Counted from the stretch's first letter, positions 1-10,300 are shown. The stretch: 64,000 nucleotides of DNA from Danxiaibacter flavus (GCF_041060425.1 NZ_JAULBC010000007.1:62001-126000); one strand, 5' to 3'. Notes: generated from the letters alone by a model not told the origin. Numbers and translations are program-made.

Positions 1-404
1 CGTTCTCTGCGTGAAACCCTCCGCGCGCCCCCTGTGGCTATGCAATTTCCCGCGTTCGGCTTATATTTTCAATCGCTAAAAGCCGCAATGGCCAACCCCG
101 TGAAGAGCTTGAGAACAGAATAGTACGAAGTACGAACTACAAAATACTTGAGTGCAGCAGATTTGTTAATTAAGAGCAGGCTTAGTTGCAAGTAAAAAGT
201 ACGAACTACGAAGTACTTGAGTGCGGCCAGGCTTATATAATTGAAGGCCGGTTTAATTGTAAAGTACGAAGTACGAACTGACTTTAATTTAGGCGGTTTT
301 AGGTTTTCCTTTGCGCCGCTGCTCCTTTGCGTTCTCTGCGTGAAACCTCCCGCGCGCCCCTGTGGCTATGCTATTTCCCGTGTTCGGCTTATATTGTGCC
401 CCGT
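1..404. repeat. Intergenic repeats: duplicated 66-bp segment and 'AGTACGAACTACGAAGTAC' words
   Basis: Positions 1-67 and 330-395 are two copies, with a few substitutions and indels, of one GC-rich segment that starts CGTTCTCTGCGTGAAACC and ends TTCGGCTTATATT. The start of the segment belongs to the same word family as the array at 2889-3390. Between the copies, 124-290 holds degenerate repeats of AGTACGAACTACGAAGTACTT: two longer units near 124-160 and 200-235, each followed by GAGTGC, and a third fragment near 262-280. The second copy of the 66-bp segment ends about 10 bases before the antiporter start codon. No gene other than the permease remnant at 67-123 is supported. Confidence 0.75.
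67..123 (+). pseudogene. C-terminal remnant of an FtsX/MacB-type ABC permease
   Basis: The frame ending at the TAG at 121-123 reads FQSLKAAMANPVKSLRTE. This is the typical C-terminus of Bacteroidota FtsX-type permeases and closely resembles the end of the full-length permease at 58617-61058 (FQAIKAAVANPVNSLRNE). Upstream of about position 67 the same frame runs into the repeat that recurs at 330-395 and no longer resembles a permease. The tail therefore appears cut off from its gene by repeat insertion or by a deletion ending in the repeat. The window edge at position 1 prevents seeing whether the rest lies further upstream. Confidence 0.6.
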
Positions 405-1988
405 ATGGAGAACATCGCCTTAATTGTTATGTTGCTTTTTGGCATTACGTTTCTAGGTGTGCTAAGCAATAAATACAGATTTCCTTTTCCCATTATTCTG
501 GTGCTTTGTGGTGTCGGGATCAGTTTGATTCCGGGTTTGCCTGTTATCTCACTCAAACCGGATATAGTGTTTCTCATTTTTCTGCCGCCGCTATTATACG
601 GGGCTGCATGGAATACAAGCTGGCACGACTTTAAAGCAAACCTTCGGCCTATTTCACTTGCCGCTATCGGGCTTGTGCTGTTTACGATGGTGCTTGTGGC
701 AGCCACGGCGCATGCCATTATTCCGGGTATGACATGGCCACTCGGACTTTTATTGGGTGCTATTGTATCCCCGCCTGATGCAGTAGCCGCGACATCTGTA
801 ACAAAGGGCCTTGGACTTGAGCCGAGGATGAATGCGATACTGGAAGGGGAAAGTCTTGTTAATGATGCCAGCGGATTGATCGCTTACAAATACGCCATTG
901 CAGCGGTAACCTACGGCAATTTCGTGTTTTGGGAAGCAGGATTAAACTTTTTGATAGTGGTTGCGGGTGGCACTGCGATAGGATTAGCCATTGGTTCGAT
1001 CATGTATTTCGTTCATAAGAAATTTATTTGCGACGCGGTAATTGAAGTGACACTTACTTTTCTTACACCCTTTGCCTGCTATTTGCTGGCAGAGCATTTT
1101 CATGTTTCCGGCGTGTTGGCGGTGGTTAGTTCCGGTTTGTTTCTTTCTTATAACTCGGCGGTTATTTTTACGCATGAGAGCAGGATCAAGTCCTATGCCG
1201 TTTGGGATGTAGTGATCTTTATACTTAACGGGCTAATATTTGTGCTGATCGGGCTTCAGCTGCGCAGCATTATGCAGGGCATTGAAGCTTATACAAAGAC
1301 AGAGCTTGTTCTTTACAGCATTGCAATAAGTTTTGTGGTAATCATCGTCCGTTTTATATGGGTTGTGCCTGCAGCATATTTGCCGCGAATATTGAGCAAA
1401 CGTATCAGGAAGAACGAACCGTTTAATCCAAAAAATCTTGTGGTGTTCAGTTGGGCGGGAATGCGCGGCGTTGTATCGATGGCCGCTGCACTGGCGCTGG
1501 CGCTGGATTTTCCGCAGCGAAATCTGATTATATATTTGACCTTTTGCGTGATCTTATCAACGCTCATACTGCTGGGATCAACTTTACCATGGGTCATCAG
1601 AAAACTGAAACTTCCTGTTTATACAATTGCATTGGAAGAATATGAAGTTCGGAACCAGGTTGTAACCAACACTATCACTCATATTGAAGAGAACCTGTCG
1701 CTGTTGAATGATGAGCTGTTGAATAACATCAAGAGTAAATATGAAATAAAATATAACCGGCTGCAGAAGACGGACCTGCCGGCAAATTATTTTGGTCAGA
1801 AAGACACCCAGCCGGCAGATATTTTCAACCAGTTTTCTCAAATACAGATAGACCTGATTGGCGTTGAAAGACAAACGCTTGACCACCTTCACCGCCAGGG
1901 AAAAGCCAGCGAAGAAGTGCTTCGCAAAATTGAACGTGAACTCGATTTGGAAGAAACGCGGTTGAAAATGGAAATGTACAGTGGGTAG
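405..1988 (+). CDS. CPA1-family Na+(K+)/H+ antiporter
   Basis: An inner-membrane cation/proton exchanger of the NhaP/CPA1 family, 527 residues. About twelve hydrophobic segments fill the first 410 residues. The ion-binding region has the SPPDAVAA motif followed by GESLVNDASG, both characteristic of CPA1. A hydrophilic tail of about 110 residues, rich in Glu, Asn and Lys, follows and is probably a cytoplasmic regulatory domain. I chose the ATG at 405 (MENIALIV) rather than an in-frame ATG at 327 because the extra 26 residues are translated from the repeat that also occurs at 1-67. A second, shorter CPA1 antiporter lies at 48035. The family is clear; whether Na+, K+ or Li+ is the physiological ion cannot be told. 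Confidence 0.9.
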   Translation: MENIALIVMLLFGITFLGVLSNKYRFPFPIILVLCGVGISLIPGLPVISLKPDIVFLIFLPPLLYGAAWNTSWHDFKANLRPISLAAIGLVLFTMVLVAATAHAIIPGMTWPLGLLLGAIVSPPDAVAATSVTKGLGLEPRMNAILEGESLVNDASGLIAYKYAIAAVTYGNFVFWEAGLNFLIVVAGGTAIGLAIGSIMYFVHKKFICDAVIEVTLTFLTPFACYLLAEHFHVSGVLAVVSSGLFLSYNSAVIFTHESRIKSYAVWDVVIFILNGLIFVLIGLQLRSIMQGIEAYTKTELVLYSIAISFVVIIVRFIWVVPAAYLPRILSKRIRKNEPFNPKNLVVFSWAGMRGVVSMAAALALALDFPQRNLIIYLTFCVILSTLILLGSTLPWVIRKLKLPVYTIALEEYEVRNQVVTNTITHIEENLSLLNDELLNNIKSKYEIKYNRLQKTDLPANYFGQKDTQPADIFNQFSQIQIDLIGVERQTLDHLHRQGKASEEVLRKIERELDLEETRLKMEMYSG

Positions 1989-2285
1989 GGAACCACGGAG
2001 GCACAAGGACACGGCGAAACACGGCGGTTTTTTTGCCACAAAGGCGTTAAGGTTCAAAGAAGCACAAAGAGGGACCACGGAGGCACGAGGGCACAGAGAA
2101 ACACGACGATTTTTTGTTGCACAAGTGTATGAAAAAAGGGTGCTTACAAAGACAAAAACATTAAAAAACAAGACTTAGTGCTGCTTTGTGTTCTTCGAGT
2201 CTTTATGTTTCGTTTTTTTTCAACACAAAAGTTAAGACGAGCTCGTTGCGTCGCCACTTCTCCGCGCCCGCTGCGTGAAACTGCA
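1989..2285. repeat. Intergenic word repeats (CACGGAGGCAC and CGCTGCGTGAAAC families)
   Basis: From 1991 the plus strand holds two tandem, degenerate copies of CCACGGAGGCACAAGG...CACGGCGAAACACG. Near 2180-2285 related words appear in the opposite orientation (TTTGTGTTCTTCGAGTC, CTCGTTGCGTCGCCACTTC, CGCTGCGTGAAACTG). The two halves thus form an imperfect inverted arrangement between two convergent genes. No ORF or RNA gene is supported. Confidence 0.6.
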
Positions 2286-2774
2286 TTATTCCTTCTTTTT
2301 AGCAGCAAGCTGAATTTGGCCGTATGTCGGAATTTGTTGCATGATCGATGCTCTTATCTGCGTTAACAAATACACTTCGGACTGGTAAAACTCAAAAGCT
2401 ACGACGGCGTTTGTAGCCGCTTTGATCTTTTGATAATACTCTTCCAGCGTTTTTTCCTGATCAACGCGATTCGCAAAGTATTTGGTCGCAAGAGAATCTG
2501 CAACATGTGGGGTCATGTTTCCATAAGAATGCGCGGTCTGCTCATATAGTTTGATCCTCGCCTTGGCTGTGGCATTATTCTTTTTCTGATATTCATCATA
2601 GATCTTCCAGAAAGCCACTGAATCTTTTCCGGTAACAGACACCAATTTGCTTACCGCTTCTTTTTTTTGAATCCCCAACAAATTCACAAGCGCTTCAGCC
2701 TCCGCATCGGATGTTTGCGCATAAGTAGAGGCGATACTATAAAGACCGAAAATTGCGAGTAATAAGTGTTTCAT
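2286..2774 (-). CDS. Small secreted protein of unknown function
   Basis: A 162-residue protein with a signal peptide (MKHLLLAIFGLYSIASTYAQ) and a probable cleavage after AQ. The mature part is predicted to be helical, rich in Lys, Glu, Ala and Gln, without Cys and without membrane segments. The size and helical charged character recall periplasmic Spy/CpxP-like or DUF4168-like proteins, but I see no diagnostic motif and assign no function. It stands alone between two repeat-filled gaps. Confidence 0.7.
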   Translation of the reverse strand: MKHLLLAIFGLYSIASTYAQTSDAEAEALVNLLGIQKKEAVSKLVSVTGKDSVAFWKIYDEYQKKNNATAKARIKLYEQTAHSYGNMTPHVADSLATKYFANRVDQEKTLEEYYQKIKAATNAVVAFEFYQSEVYLLTQIRASIMQQIPTYGQIQLAAKKKE

Positions 2775-2888
2775 TTGATTTACTTTTTGGAAAGAAACTC
2801 AATTATTACCTAAGAAAAAAGACATCCTGATGTTTTACAGTAAAATCGCTGTCAGCCGCCTGAAAAGGTGTATATTCTGAGTATCTGA

Positions 2889-3390
2889 GTATTTATTTCT
2901 CGCAGCGAACGCAAAGGAGCAACGGCGCAAAAGGTTAAGTGGAAAAACTCGCTGCGTCGCCTTTCCGTTGCGACCGCCGCGTGAAACCTCTGTTTATTTC
3001 TCGCAAAGAACGCAAAGGAGCAACGGCGCAAAGGGTAAGTGGAAAAATTTCACGCAAAGAACGCAAAGAAGCAACGACGCTAAGGATAAGTGGAAAAACT
3101 CGCTGCGTCGCCTTTCCGTTGCGACCGCCGCGTGAAACCCTCCTTATTTCACGCAAAGAACGCAAAGGAGCAATGGCGAAGGCTAAGCGGAAACTCGCCG
3201 CGTCGCCTTTCCGTTGCGACCGCCGCGTGAAACCTTATTTCACGCAAAGAACGCAAAAGAGCAACGGCGCTAAGGTGTACATACCAAACTCGCTGCGTCG
3301 CTGCTTCTCCGCGTGCGCCGCGTGAAACGTTTTTTTTTCACGCAAAGAACGCAAAGAAGCAACGGCGCTAAGGTGTACGGAAAATCTATC
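2889..3390. repeat. Tandem array of inverted-repeat modules (TTTCACGCAAAGAACGCAAAG ... CGCGTGAAA)
   Basis: Four complete modules and a terminal half-module of roughly 90-150 bases. Each has a left half of the type CACGCAAAGAACGCAAAGGA followed by GCAACGGCG, a short AT-rich linker (AAGTGGAAAAACT), and a right half of the type CGCTGCGTCGCC, CCGTTGCGACCGCCGCGTG. The outer ends TTTCACGC and GCGTGAAA are reverse complements, so each module could fold as a stem-loop. Module boundaries are near 2889, 2993, 3144, 3234 and 3330. Reading frames crossing the array are translations of the repeat and are not called. Confidence 0.8.
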
Positions 3391-3391
3391 T

Positions 3392-4390
3392 TTACTTTTT
3401 GAAAACCATCACATGAAATGTTCCGGGCTTTACGTGTCTGCCTTGAGATGGGCTTTCTTCGTATTCAGCAACCGGCAAATAAACAGAATGCGTGGTCTCA
3501 TCAATCGTTATAGTGCGTGCTCCTTTCTTTGTTACTACATTTTCTTTCACAACATATTCCTGCGCTGATTTTTCTTCAATAACAGTCATTGTCCCCTCCC
3601 CGTTGGAAGTAAAGATGGTTTTGGTGGTTCTGTCAAAAACAACCCCGTCACAACCATCACCGATAGTGATCTGCTTAACTATGGCACCAGTAGATGCGTT
3701 AAGAACCACCAGTTTCTTCTCGCAACCTACGAAAAGGCGTTTAGCGTCGGCATCATAAGCCAAACCAGTCGGGCCTTCCGCCGGATCAAGCTTCCATCTT
3801 TTTTCCACCCGGAGGGATTTCAGATCTATGCAAACCACTTCATTTCTATCCTCAATATTCACAAATAATTTTCCAGCACCGTCACTGACGGCGGTCTCTG
3901 GTTTGCCACCTACCGCAATTGTAGCAACCAGCTTTTCGGCATTAGGATCAACAATGCTCAAATCATTACTTCTGCCATTACAGGTTATAATTTTTTTAAT
4001 GAAAGGTTCATACATAATTGCGTCAGGATTCTGACCTACTACTATCTGCGTCAATGCCTTGCCGTTAGACAAATCAAACACAGTTATTGTATTCAGCTTG
4101 CCATTGCTTGTATATCCTTTATTCCGGGAGTCTATAAACGCGATTCCGTGAACGCCGTCTGTGTTTGGTATAACACCGAGGGAATCTCCCGTCGCTTTAT
4201 CTACAATATCTACCTGAGTTCCATGAGACACATATAGTTTGTTTGCATTAACAGCAAGATAATCCCAACCTCCCGTTCCGCTTATGTAGAACTTTTGTTT
4301 TAATTGATAATCATTTTGTTGAGCCTTGGTAACCAAACCAGTAAATATAAAGACTGCAGCGAGGGCACTTTTGAAGAACTTATATTTCAT
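3392..4390 (-). CDS. Secreted YncE-like seven-bladed beta-propeller protein
   Basis: A 332-residue protein with a signal peptide ending near TKAQ (residue 24). The rest is a series of roughly 40-residue YVTN/YncE-type blades with recurring patterns such as NKLYVSHGTQVDIVD, GKPETAVSDGAGKLFVNIED and KRLFVGCEKKLVVLNASTG. The family generally mediates binding, and some members bind DNA or metal cofactors. No catalytic residues can be pointed to here. The gene lies 36 bases downstream of the PAP2 gene on the same strand, so the two may be co-transcribed. A second propeller of the same general type lies at 54964-56097. Confidence 0.8.
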   Translation of the reverse strand: MKYKFFKSALAAVFIFTGLVTKAQQNDYQLKQKFYISGTGGWDYLAVNANKLYVSHGTQVDIVDKATGDSLGVIPNTDGVHGIAFIDSRNKGYTSNGKLNTITVFDLSNGKALTQIVVGQNPDAIMYEPFIKKIITCNGRSNDLSIVDPNAEKLVATIAVGGKPETAVSDGAGKLFVNIEDRNEVVCIDLKSLRVEKRWKLDPAEGPTGLAYDADAKRLFVGCEKKLVVLNASTGAIVKQITIGDGCDGVVFDRTTKTIFTSNGEGTMTVIEEKSAQEYVVKENVVTKKGARTITIDETTHSVYLPVAEYEESPSQGRHVKPGTFHVMVFKK

Positions 4391-4426
4391 TGTGAAGGAT
4401 TTGTAATGTTACTGATTTTCAACATA

Positions 4427-5221
4427 CTATAATTGATGCACAAATGCCAGTCCCGTTACACCGTTTTGGTAAAAAGGCAAAGCCATCGTATGCCCGGTTT
4501 TATCATTTTTAAATAACCATTTTTTTATGGATGGATAAACCCAGTAAGCGACGTTAGTAGACAAAATGCCAACACCAGCCCCTCCTACCACATCGCTGAA
4601 CCAATGCTTGTTATTGTACATTCTGAAATAACCTGTAGCAGCTGCCGCAGCATATCCGGCTATTCCATACCATGGAGAAACGTTGCTGTATTCACGCCGC
4701 ATAAATTCTGCAGCTGCAAAGGCATTCGCTGTGTGACCAGAAGGAAAAGATTTATCATCAGACATATCGGGGCGCCATTCGTGGGAAATATTTTTAGTGA
4801 CAACAGTCACAGAACTCATAATAACCAGGGACATGCCGTAAATTATGCTTCTGTCTCTCAAATTATGGTACCCTTTTACACCGGCAAGGTTTAGTCCGTA
4901 TACCGCGACAGCAGGTGCCCATTGCAGGTAATTGTCTACATGTACCGGATTATGCGGATGACTCGTCCACATTCGGTCATGAAAATATTCATTCACATCC
5001 TTTAGCGACCCGCTGTGCAAGGCAATTACACCGTAAGAAATCAAGCCGGCAGGTATAATAGTGCCGGCGACCGTCCAGCGGTAGGGGTTATAAGCTTTTT
5101 TGGGCGAAACAGTTACAGTGTCTTGCAATGACAATTGAACATGCGATGAATCTGCCTGACCTCTAACACTTGCCGCTCCAAACAAAATGCAAAAAAAGAA
5201 CACGCTGCAAACCTTACTCAT
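4427..5221 (-). CDS. PAP2-superfamily phosphatase (lipid phosphatase type)
   Basis: A 264-residue envelope protein carrying all three motifs of the PAP2/acid-phosphatase superfamily: K143-x6-R150-P151, P160-S-G-H163, and R200-x5-H206-x3-D210. It has a signal peptide or N-terminal anchor (residues 1-21) and several further hydrophobic segments. Its active site would face the periplasm, where relatives dephosphorylate undecaprenyl pyrophosphate, phosphatidic acid or lipid A. The exact substrate cannot be inferred. The C-terminal 40 residues after the third motif contain one more hydrophobic stretch. Confidence 0.9.
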   Translation of the reverse strand: MSKVCSVFFFCILFGAASVRGQADSSHVQLSLQDTVTVSPKKAYNPYRWTVAGTIIPAGLISYGVIALHSGSLKDVNEYFHDRMWTSHPHNPVHVDNYLQWAPAVAVYGLNLAGVKGYHNLRDRSIIYGMSLVIMSSVTVVTKNISHEWRPDMSDDKSFPSGHTANAFAAAEFMRREYSNVSPWYGIAGYAAAAATGYFRMYNNKHWFSDVVGGAGVGILSTNVAYWVYPSIKKWLFKNDKTGHTMALPFYQNGVTGLAFVHQL

Positions 5222-5287
5222 TATCCAAAGATGGATAACGATTCTGAGTATTTTCTGAAGAATAAAAAGCTGACGGATCCAGTTTTC

Positions 5288-5710
5288 TTATTCCTTTACT
5301 TCCTTCAGAAATTTGCCCTTACTATCAAAAAGCACATCAACTTTGTTCACTTCCGCTTCGTAGTTAATCTCTCCATTTGCCTTTTTGATCTTTGCAGCTT
5401 CTTTGATTTTGCTTCCTTTATAATGTTGTGCAACATAAGCATCTATACCCACGGGCAATTCATTAATTGCAATCACTTCTTCGGTTTCCTTCAGATTACC
5501 ACCAGCGCTATATACCGCGGACATTTGCTTTCCTGATTTAGAAAAACTTACTTCATACTCACCTCCTTCCTTTTCCCATTTGATATTTGAAACACCTGTA
5601 AAATTTTTCTTAAATGCATTTTTTACTTCTACAGGAACATTTGTTTGCTTGTCTTGCGCAAAAACAGATGTTGTTACCATTGCTGCAATCACGAAAAAAG
5701 TCCTTTTCAT
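5288..5710 (-). CDS. PepSY-like secreted protein
   Basis: A 140-residue protein beginning MKRTFFVIAAMVTTSVFAQ, a signal peptide with predicted cleavage after AQ. The mature part has two similar halves of the type PVEVKNAFKKNFTGVSNIKWEKEGGEYEVSF and LPVGIDAYVAQHYKGSKIKEAAKI. This is the signature of the 'putative beta-lactamase-inhibitor-like, PepSY-like' family common in Bacteroidota. I chose the Met at 5710 because the nine extra codons from an upstream start at 5737 would precede the signal peptide. A role in the periplasm is inferred; the molecular function of the family is not established. Confidence 0.8.
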   Translation of the reverse strand: MKRTFFVIAAMVTTSVFAQDKQTNVPVEVKNAFKKNFTGVSNIKWEKEGGEYEVSFSKSGKQMSAVYSAGGNLKETEEVIAINELPVGIDAYVAQHYKGSKIKEAAKIKKANGEINYEAEVNKVDVLFDSKGKFLKEVKE

Positions 5711-5825
5711 AATGAAATATTTTACCCAAACCTCCAACCCAATTCTGAAGCGTTTTAGTAGTAGAAAAAACCAAACAAACAGCTTTCAAGTCAATTCTAT
5801 TAGTACATCCGGCATTCATACCAGC

Positions 5826-5863
5826 AATTAAAAGCCCCGCAACCCTGTCTATTTGCGGAGCTT
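5826..5863 (-). terminator. Probable intrinsic terminator of the SusC/SusD operon
   Basis: The arms AAGCCCCGCAA (5832-5842) and TTGCGGAGCTT (5853-5863) pair over 11 bases with one mismatch and a 10-base loop. Read on the minus strand the hairpin is followed by CTTTTAATTG. It lies about 30 bases downstream of the susD-type stop codon. Confidence 0.6.
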
Positions 5864-5895
5864 CTTAATTGACTTTTGATTTTTGAATTTTTACT

Positions 5896-7356
5896 TTAAT
5901 TCTTATTCCACCACAACCTCGTTCCTTTCGCGTCGCCACCAATGGCCTCTCCTGCTGCCTGGTAATTCACCCGATTAATATTTCCTTCAGAGATCGGATA
6001 AGTCAATCTAAATGGAACCGTGGTAACAGTCGGGTCTAGACTCTTGGGCTTGGCAAAGATCTCGCTTCCGTCAACCGGATTTTTAAAATCCAGGCGTATT
6101 CTTTCTGCCCAGGATTGCAAGCCTTGCATATAGAGTGCCAGCCATTTTTGTGCACCAATGCAATCTTTCCACCTGGCTTCCTGATATGGAACATTGGCGA
6201 GATAAGCGGTGGCGTCAGCATCACTAACACCCCAGAATTGCATACTCACCTTTATACCGTTTGCGTAATGATCTGCTGCCGAACCGCCCACATTAAAGCC
6301 TCGCTGAGCAGCCTCGGCTAAAGCAAACTCCACTTCTGCCGCGGTTATAATTATACCAGGAAAGTCCGGTGAATACACTTTCGTACCTGGGTAGGAATAG
6401 TAAGTGAAATCATTAGAAAACGAACCCTGTCCATAAACTTTTCCCCTGATCGCATCATCATCCTTCGCAGGTCTCGCATATATAGCCAACCGTGGATCAT
6501 TGATCTGCTTCATAAAGTTTACAGCCGTTTCACTCATCACATAATCATTTGGAGTTCCAGCGCCTGATTGCTCGTTAAACGGGAACTGATCGGGAATGGT
6601 AGTATAATAAGGAAACAAAGCATTGTCATCATTTGAAACAATCACACCAGATGCCACGGCGGATTCTATGGCCTGTTTAGCTTTTGCAGGATTTGCATCT
6701 GCCATCCTGATACCAATTCTCAGCTTTAATGAATTGGCCAGTTTTTTCCATTTCGTGATATCACCATTATAGATCAGCTCACCACTTTTGAAAGTGGCTT
6801 TTGTAGTGTCAAACATGGCAATCTGCACATCCAGTTTTTGCAACAGGCTATCGTAGATGGTCGCAGCATCCGTATAAGCTGGGGTGAAGTTTTCAAGCCC
6901 CTTTAGTGCATCGGCATATGGAACATTTCCATAAACATCCGTCAACACATGAAATAGCCACACACTAAGAATATTTGCAACGGCGGCTTCATTTTGCGTA
7001 ACGGCCTCCGGATTTGCGTTGTGTAATTGTACTACCTGGTCAAGGTTTGAAAGCGCTCCACTGTATAATCCCCACAAAGTATTGTTGCAGCCTTCGTCCA
7101 ACTGATACTGACTATCAGATTCCTTTTGTGTTTGTGACCAGAATTGTGAATACAACATACCAATCTTGCCATTCACATAGTTGTTGTACATCACATCGGA
7201 CGCAGCCTTTTCCGCACCGGTAATGATATTCTCTGCCGGTGCATCAGTTGGTTTGGTTGGATCCTTATTGAGCTCTTCAAAACTTTTGGTGCAGGACTGC
7301 AACATGCACGCTGCTATAATTAAACCACATGTTTTTATAATGAGTGTATGTTTCAT
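5896..7356 (-). CDS. SusD/RagB-family nutrient-binding outer-membrane lipoprotein (SusD-like group 2)
   Basis: A 486-residue lipoprotein with the lipobox LQSC (acylated Cys22). It begins KSFEELNKDPTKPTD, the usual start of SusD-like group 2 proteins. The helical repeats typical of the family can be followed through the middle (WLFHVLTDVYGNVPYADAL, AAVANILSVW). SusD-type proteins sit on the cell surface as a lid on the SusC transporter and bind the incoming ligand. The gene follows the SusC homologue by 12 bases and is clearly in the same operon. No glycoside hydrolase, protease or regulator accompanies the pair, so the ligand is unknown. Confidence 0.93.
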   Translation of the reverse strand: MKHTLIIKTCGLIIAACMLQSCTKSFEELNKDPTKPTDAPAENIITGAEKAASDVMYNNYVNGKIGMLYSQFWSQTQKESDSQYQLDEGCNNTLWGLYSGALSNLDQVVQLHNANPEAVTQNEAAVANILSVWLFHVLTDVYGNVPYADALKGLENFTPAYTDAATIYDSLLQKLDVQIAMFDTTKATFKSGELIYNGDITKWKKLANSLKLRIGIRMADANPAKAKQAIESAVASGVIVSNDDNALFPYYTTIPDQFPFNEQSGAGTPNDYVMSETAVNFMKQINDPRLAIYARPAKDDDAIRGKVYGQGSFSNDFTYYSYPGTKVYSPDFPGIIITAAEVEFALAEAAQRGFNVGGSAADHYANGIKVSMQFWGVSDADATAYLANVPYQEARWKDCIGAQKWLALYMQGLQSWAERIRLDFKNPVDGSEIFAKPKSLDPTVTTVPFRLTYPISEGNINRVNYQAAGEAIGGDAKGTRLWWNKN

Positions 7357-7368
7357 ATTATTAGATTA

Positions 7369-10300
7369 TTAGAAGCCAATATTTAAGTTTACACCATAAG
7401 ACCTGATAGAAGGCAATGCACCACCCTCAAGTCCCTGTATATTGCTGTCTGAATTGATAATATTGGAAGGATCAACATTTGGCGCGTTGGTCTGGATCAA
7501 CCACAAGTTTCTGCCATAGAGAGATAATGTGGCATTTTTTCCACGGATGGCTTTCACCCATTTTTCAGGAAGGGAATAACCAAGGCGAACTTCTCTTAGG
7601 TAGATGTAGCTTTCATCATACACATTTGCCTTGTTTATTTTTGTTCCGAAGTTGTTTTTAAAATGATCTGCTGCGCTTATATGGGTTGTATTCATTTTAC
7701 CGTCAGCAGTCACACCTTCGGGCACAACACCGTTTTCCCTGATGTTATCTGCCGCAGTTTCGTACAATAAACCGGAAGACAGTCCATACATATTTGTGTA
7801 GGAGAAGAAGTTGCCACCTTTTTGAAAATCGATCAATGCACTCAATGAAATTCCTTTATAACTAAAAGTGTTAGATATGCCACCAATAAAATCAGGCTGC
7901 GTAGTTCCTATGATATTTGTAGCACTTGAAGGAACATAGTGCCCGCTTGAATCAACTATTTTATTGTGATTGTTATCATAAGTATAATCTGTTCCTGTCA
8001 GCACAAATAAAGGCTGTCCTACAATTGCGGCTGTTGAAACCGAATTGCGTCTTCTCTCTGTACCAACAATGTAACGGTCAACATCCGGGTTGTTTGGTAC
8101 ATTCAGTGCCAGCAGTTTACTGCGATTAAGCGCAAAGTTTACCCCAATGTCCCATGTAAAACTGTTCTTCAGTTCTATTGGTCTGCCGCTTAACTGTATT
8201 TCTATACCTTTTGTTCTTGACCTGCCAACATTAGCATAGTAGTAATTGTAACCACTTGTTTGAGAAACCTGCAATGGCATGATAAGATCTTTTGTTTCCC
8301 TGTTGTACACAGTTACGTCAAGGCCCGCACGGTTATGCAGAAATTTCAATTCAAGCCCCGCTTCAACTTCAGTGCTACGCTCCGGTTTTAGCTGATCATT
8401 ATTTAAATAAGGATCTTTGGTGATGATTGGATCGCTGCCAAAAAGATTTGGAACACTATAAGCGAGATAAGTTCTGTAGGGATCTGTGTCGCTTCCTATC
8501 TGTGCAACACTTGTTCTTACTTTACCGAAACTTAACCATTTCCATTTCAACCAGTCGGAGAATACCATGGATAATGAGGCTGAAGGATAGAAATATGAAT
8601 TGTTGCCTTTCGCTAGTGTTGAGGACCAATCATTACGTCCCGTAATTTCAAGAAATACAGTATTGTCATATCCGAGCAAAACATCACCAAATGCAGAATT
8701 GATCTGCTTTTTAAACAAGTATGGCGTGTATGTTACCCTTCCCGCAGCATTTCTGAAATTATAGATATCAGGCACTATTAATCCTGTAAAACTTCCGATG
8801 TTAACCGCATCCTGTTGTTGCATAATGTTACCGCCAATGGTTGCAGTAAGATCAAGCTTTTTACTCAGGTCTTTTCTGGCGGTTGCAAGAAACTGGTAGT
8901 TCAGTTCCTGGAAGTTTCTGTCTGTTCTCGTGTAGCCGCCTGCCTGGTAATCTTTTGGCGATCTTTCTTCCTGCAAAGTGGTGAATTGATCCATGAATAC
9001 TTTGGCAGAAAGATTCAACCAGTCAACAGGCTTTACTTCAAAACCTGCCATACCGAACAAGCGTGATCTGCTATCGCTTTCATAACCTTTATTGGCTGTC
9101 CAGTAAGGAGAAGTTGCAGATGCAGGTGTAGGATCATCAAAAGATTTACGGTTCCAGCTTACCTGCGATCCGTCTGCAAACTGATAGAACTTCAGCTTAT
9201 CAATTTCCAGTTGGCGTTGACTGTACATGCTGAATATTTCCGTCGGGTTTGCTCCTGAAAAACCAGTACCAGGTCGGCCCGTAGCCCTGTTGTAAGAATA
9301 GTTGGCGCTCGCAACAGCTGTAATTGCCTTATTCACTTTGTATGTTCCGTTAAAGCCAATGTTATTGCGGCTCATATCAGAATTAGGCAACACAAACTTT
9401 TGCGTCATATTGCTGTAAGAAAGCCTGAATGTGCCCTTATCCCCTGCTCCTCCAACACTAATGCTATTGGTGAGCGTAAGGCCGTTTCTATAAAAATCTC
9501 TTACATTGTTTGGTTGTGGTGACCATGTGGATGTTTGTCCGAAGTAAGGATTGTTCTTATTGCGGTCAAACGAATAATAAGGTCTGATCACCTGGCCATT
9601 CAGTGCTGGTCCCCACGATTCATCCACAGCATACTGCGGCATCAGATCATACCCTCCTCTTACAGCATCCTGGTAGGTTGGAGAAGTACTGCTTAAAAAT
9701 TGCTCCGGATGCTGATTATACCACAGCGTATCAAAATTTGACGACACAAAGCCGGGGTTCGTCAGGTCGGCTCCACCACCGCCAAATTTATCCTGGTAAT
9801 GGGGAAGCACATATACCTGGTCCATTTGCGCGTTCAGGCTATATGTAATACCAAGCTTTCCACTGCCCGAAGTTTTCTTGGTTGTAATAAGCACAACGCC
9901 GTTAGAACCGCGGCTTCCATACAATGCAGTTGCAGCAGCGCCTTTCAATACGGAGATCTGATCAATATCGTCCGGATTTATATCCTGTATCGGGCTTCCA
10001 TAATCATATCCGCCTCCACCAATTGCCTGGTTGTAACTTGGCACTGAATTGTTATTGCCCATAAAAATTCCGTCAACAACAAACAATGCGTTGTTATTAC
10101 CGGTAATTGATTTCGATCCGCGTATGGTAACTTTTGATGAACCACCCATGGAACCCGTGTTGCCATTGATTTGTACGCCGGCCAGCTTACCTTGTAAAGC
10201 ATTTACAAAGTTGGGCTCTTTAGCAACCTGCACAACATCTCCTTTTACTTCCTGCACACTATAACCGACAGCCTTACCTTTCTTCGATAATCCAAGGGCC

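Noticed and set aside
1584..2171. 195-codon minus-strand frame
   Set aside because: It lies over the 3' end of the antiporter and the repeat words behind it, is Phe/Cys/Leu-rich and lacks any family signature.
2889..3390. Possible CRISPR array
   Set aside because: The units are inverted-repeat modules with similar, not unique, intervening sequence.
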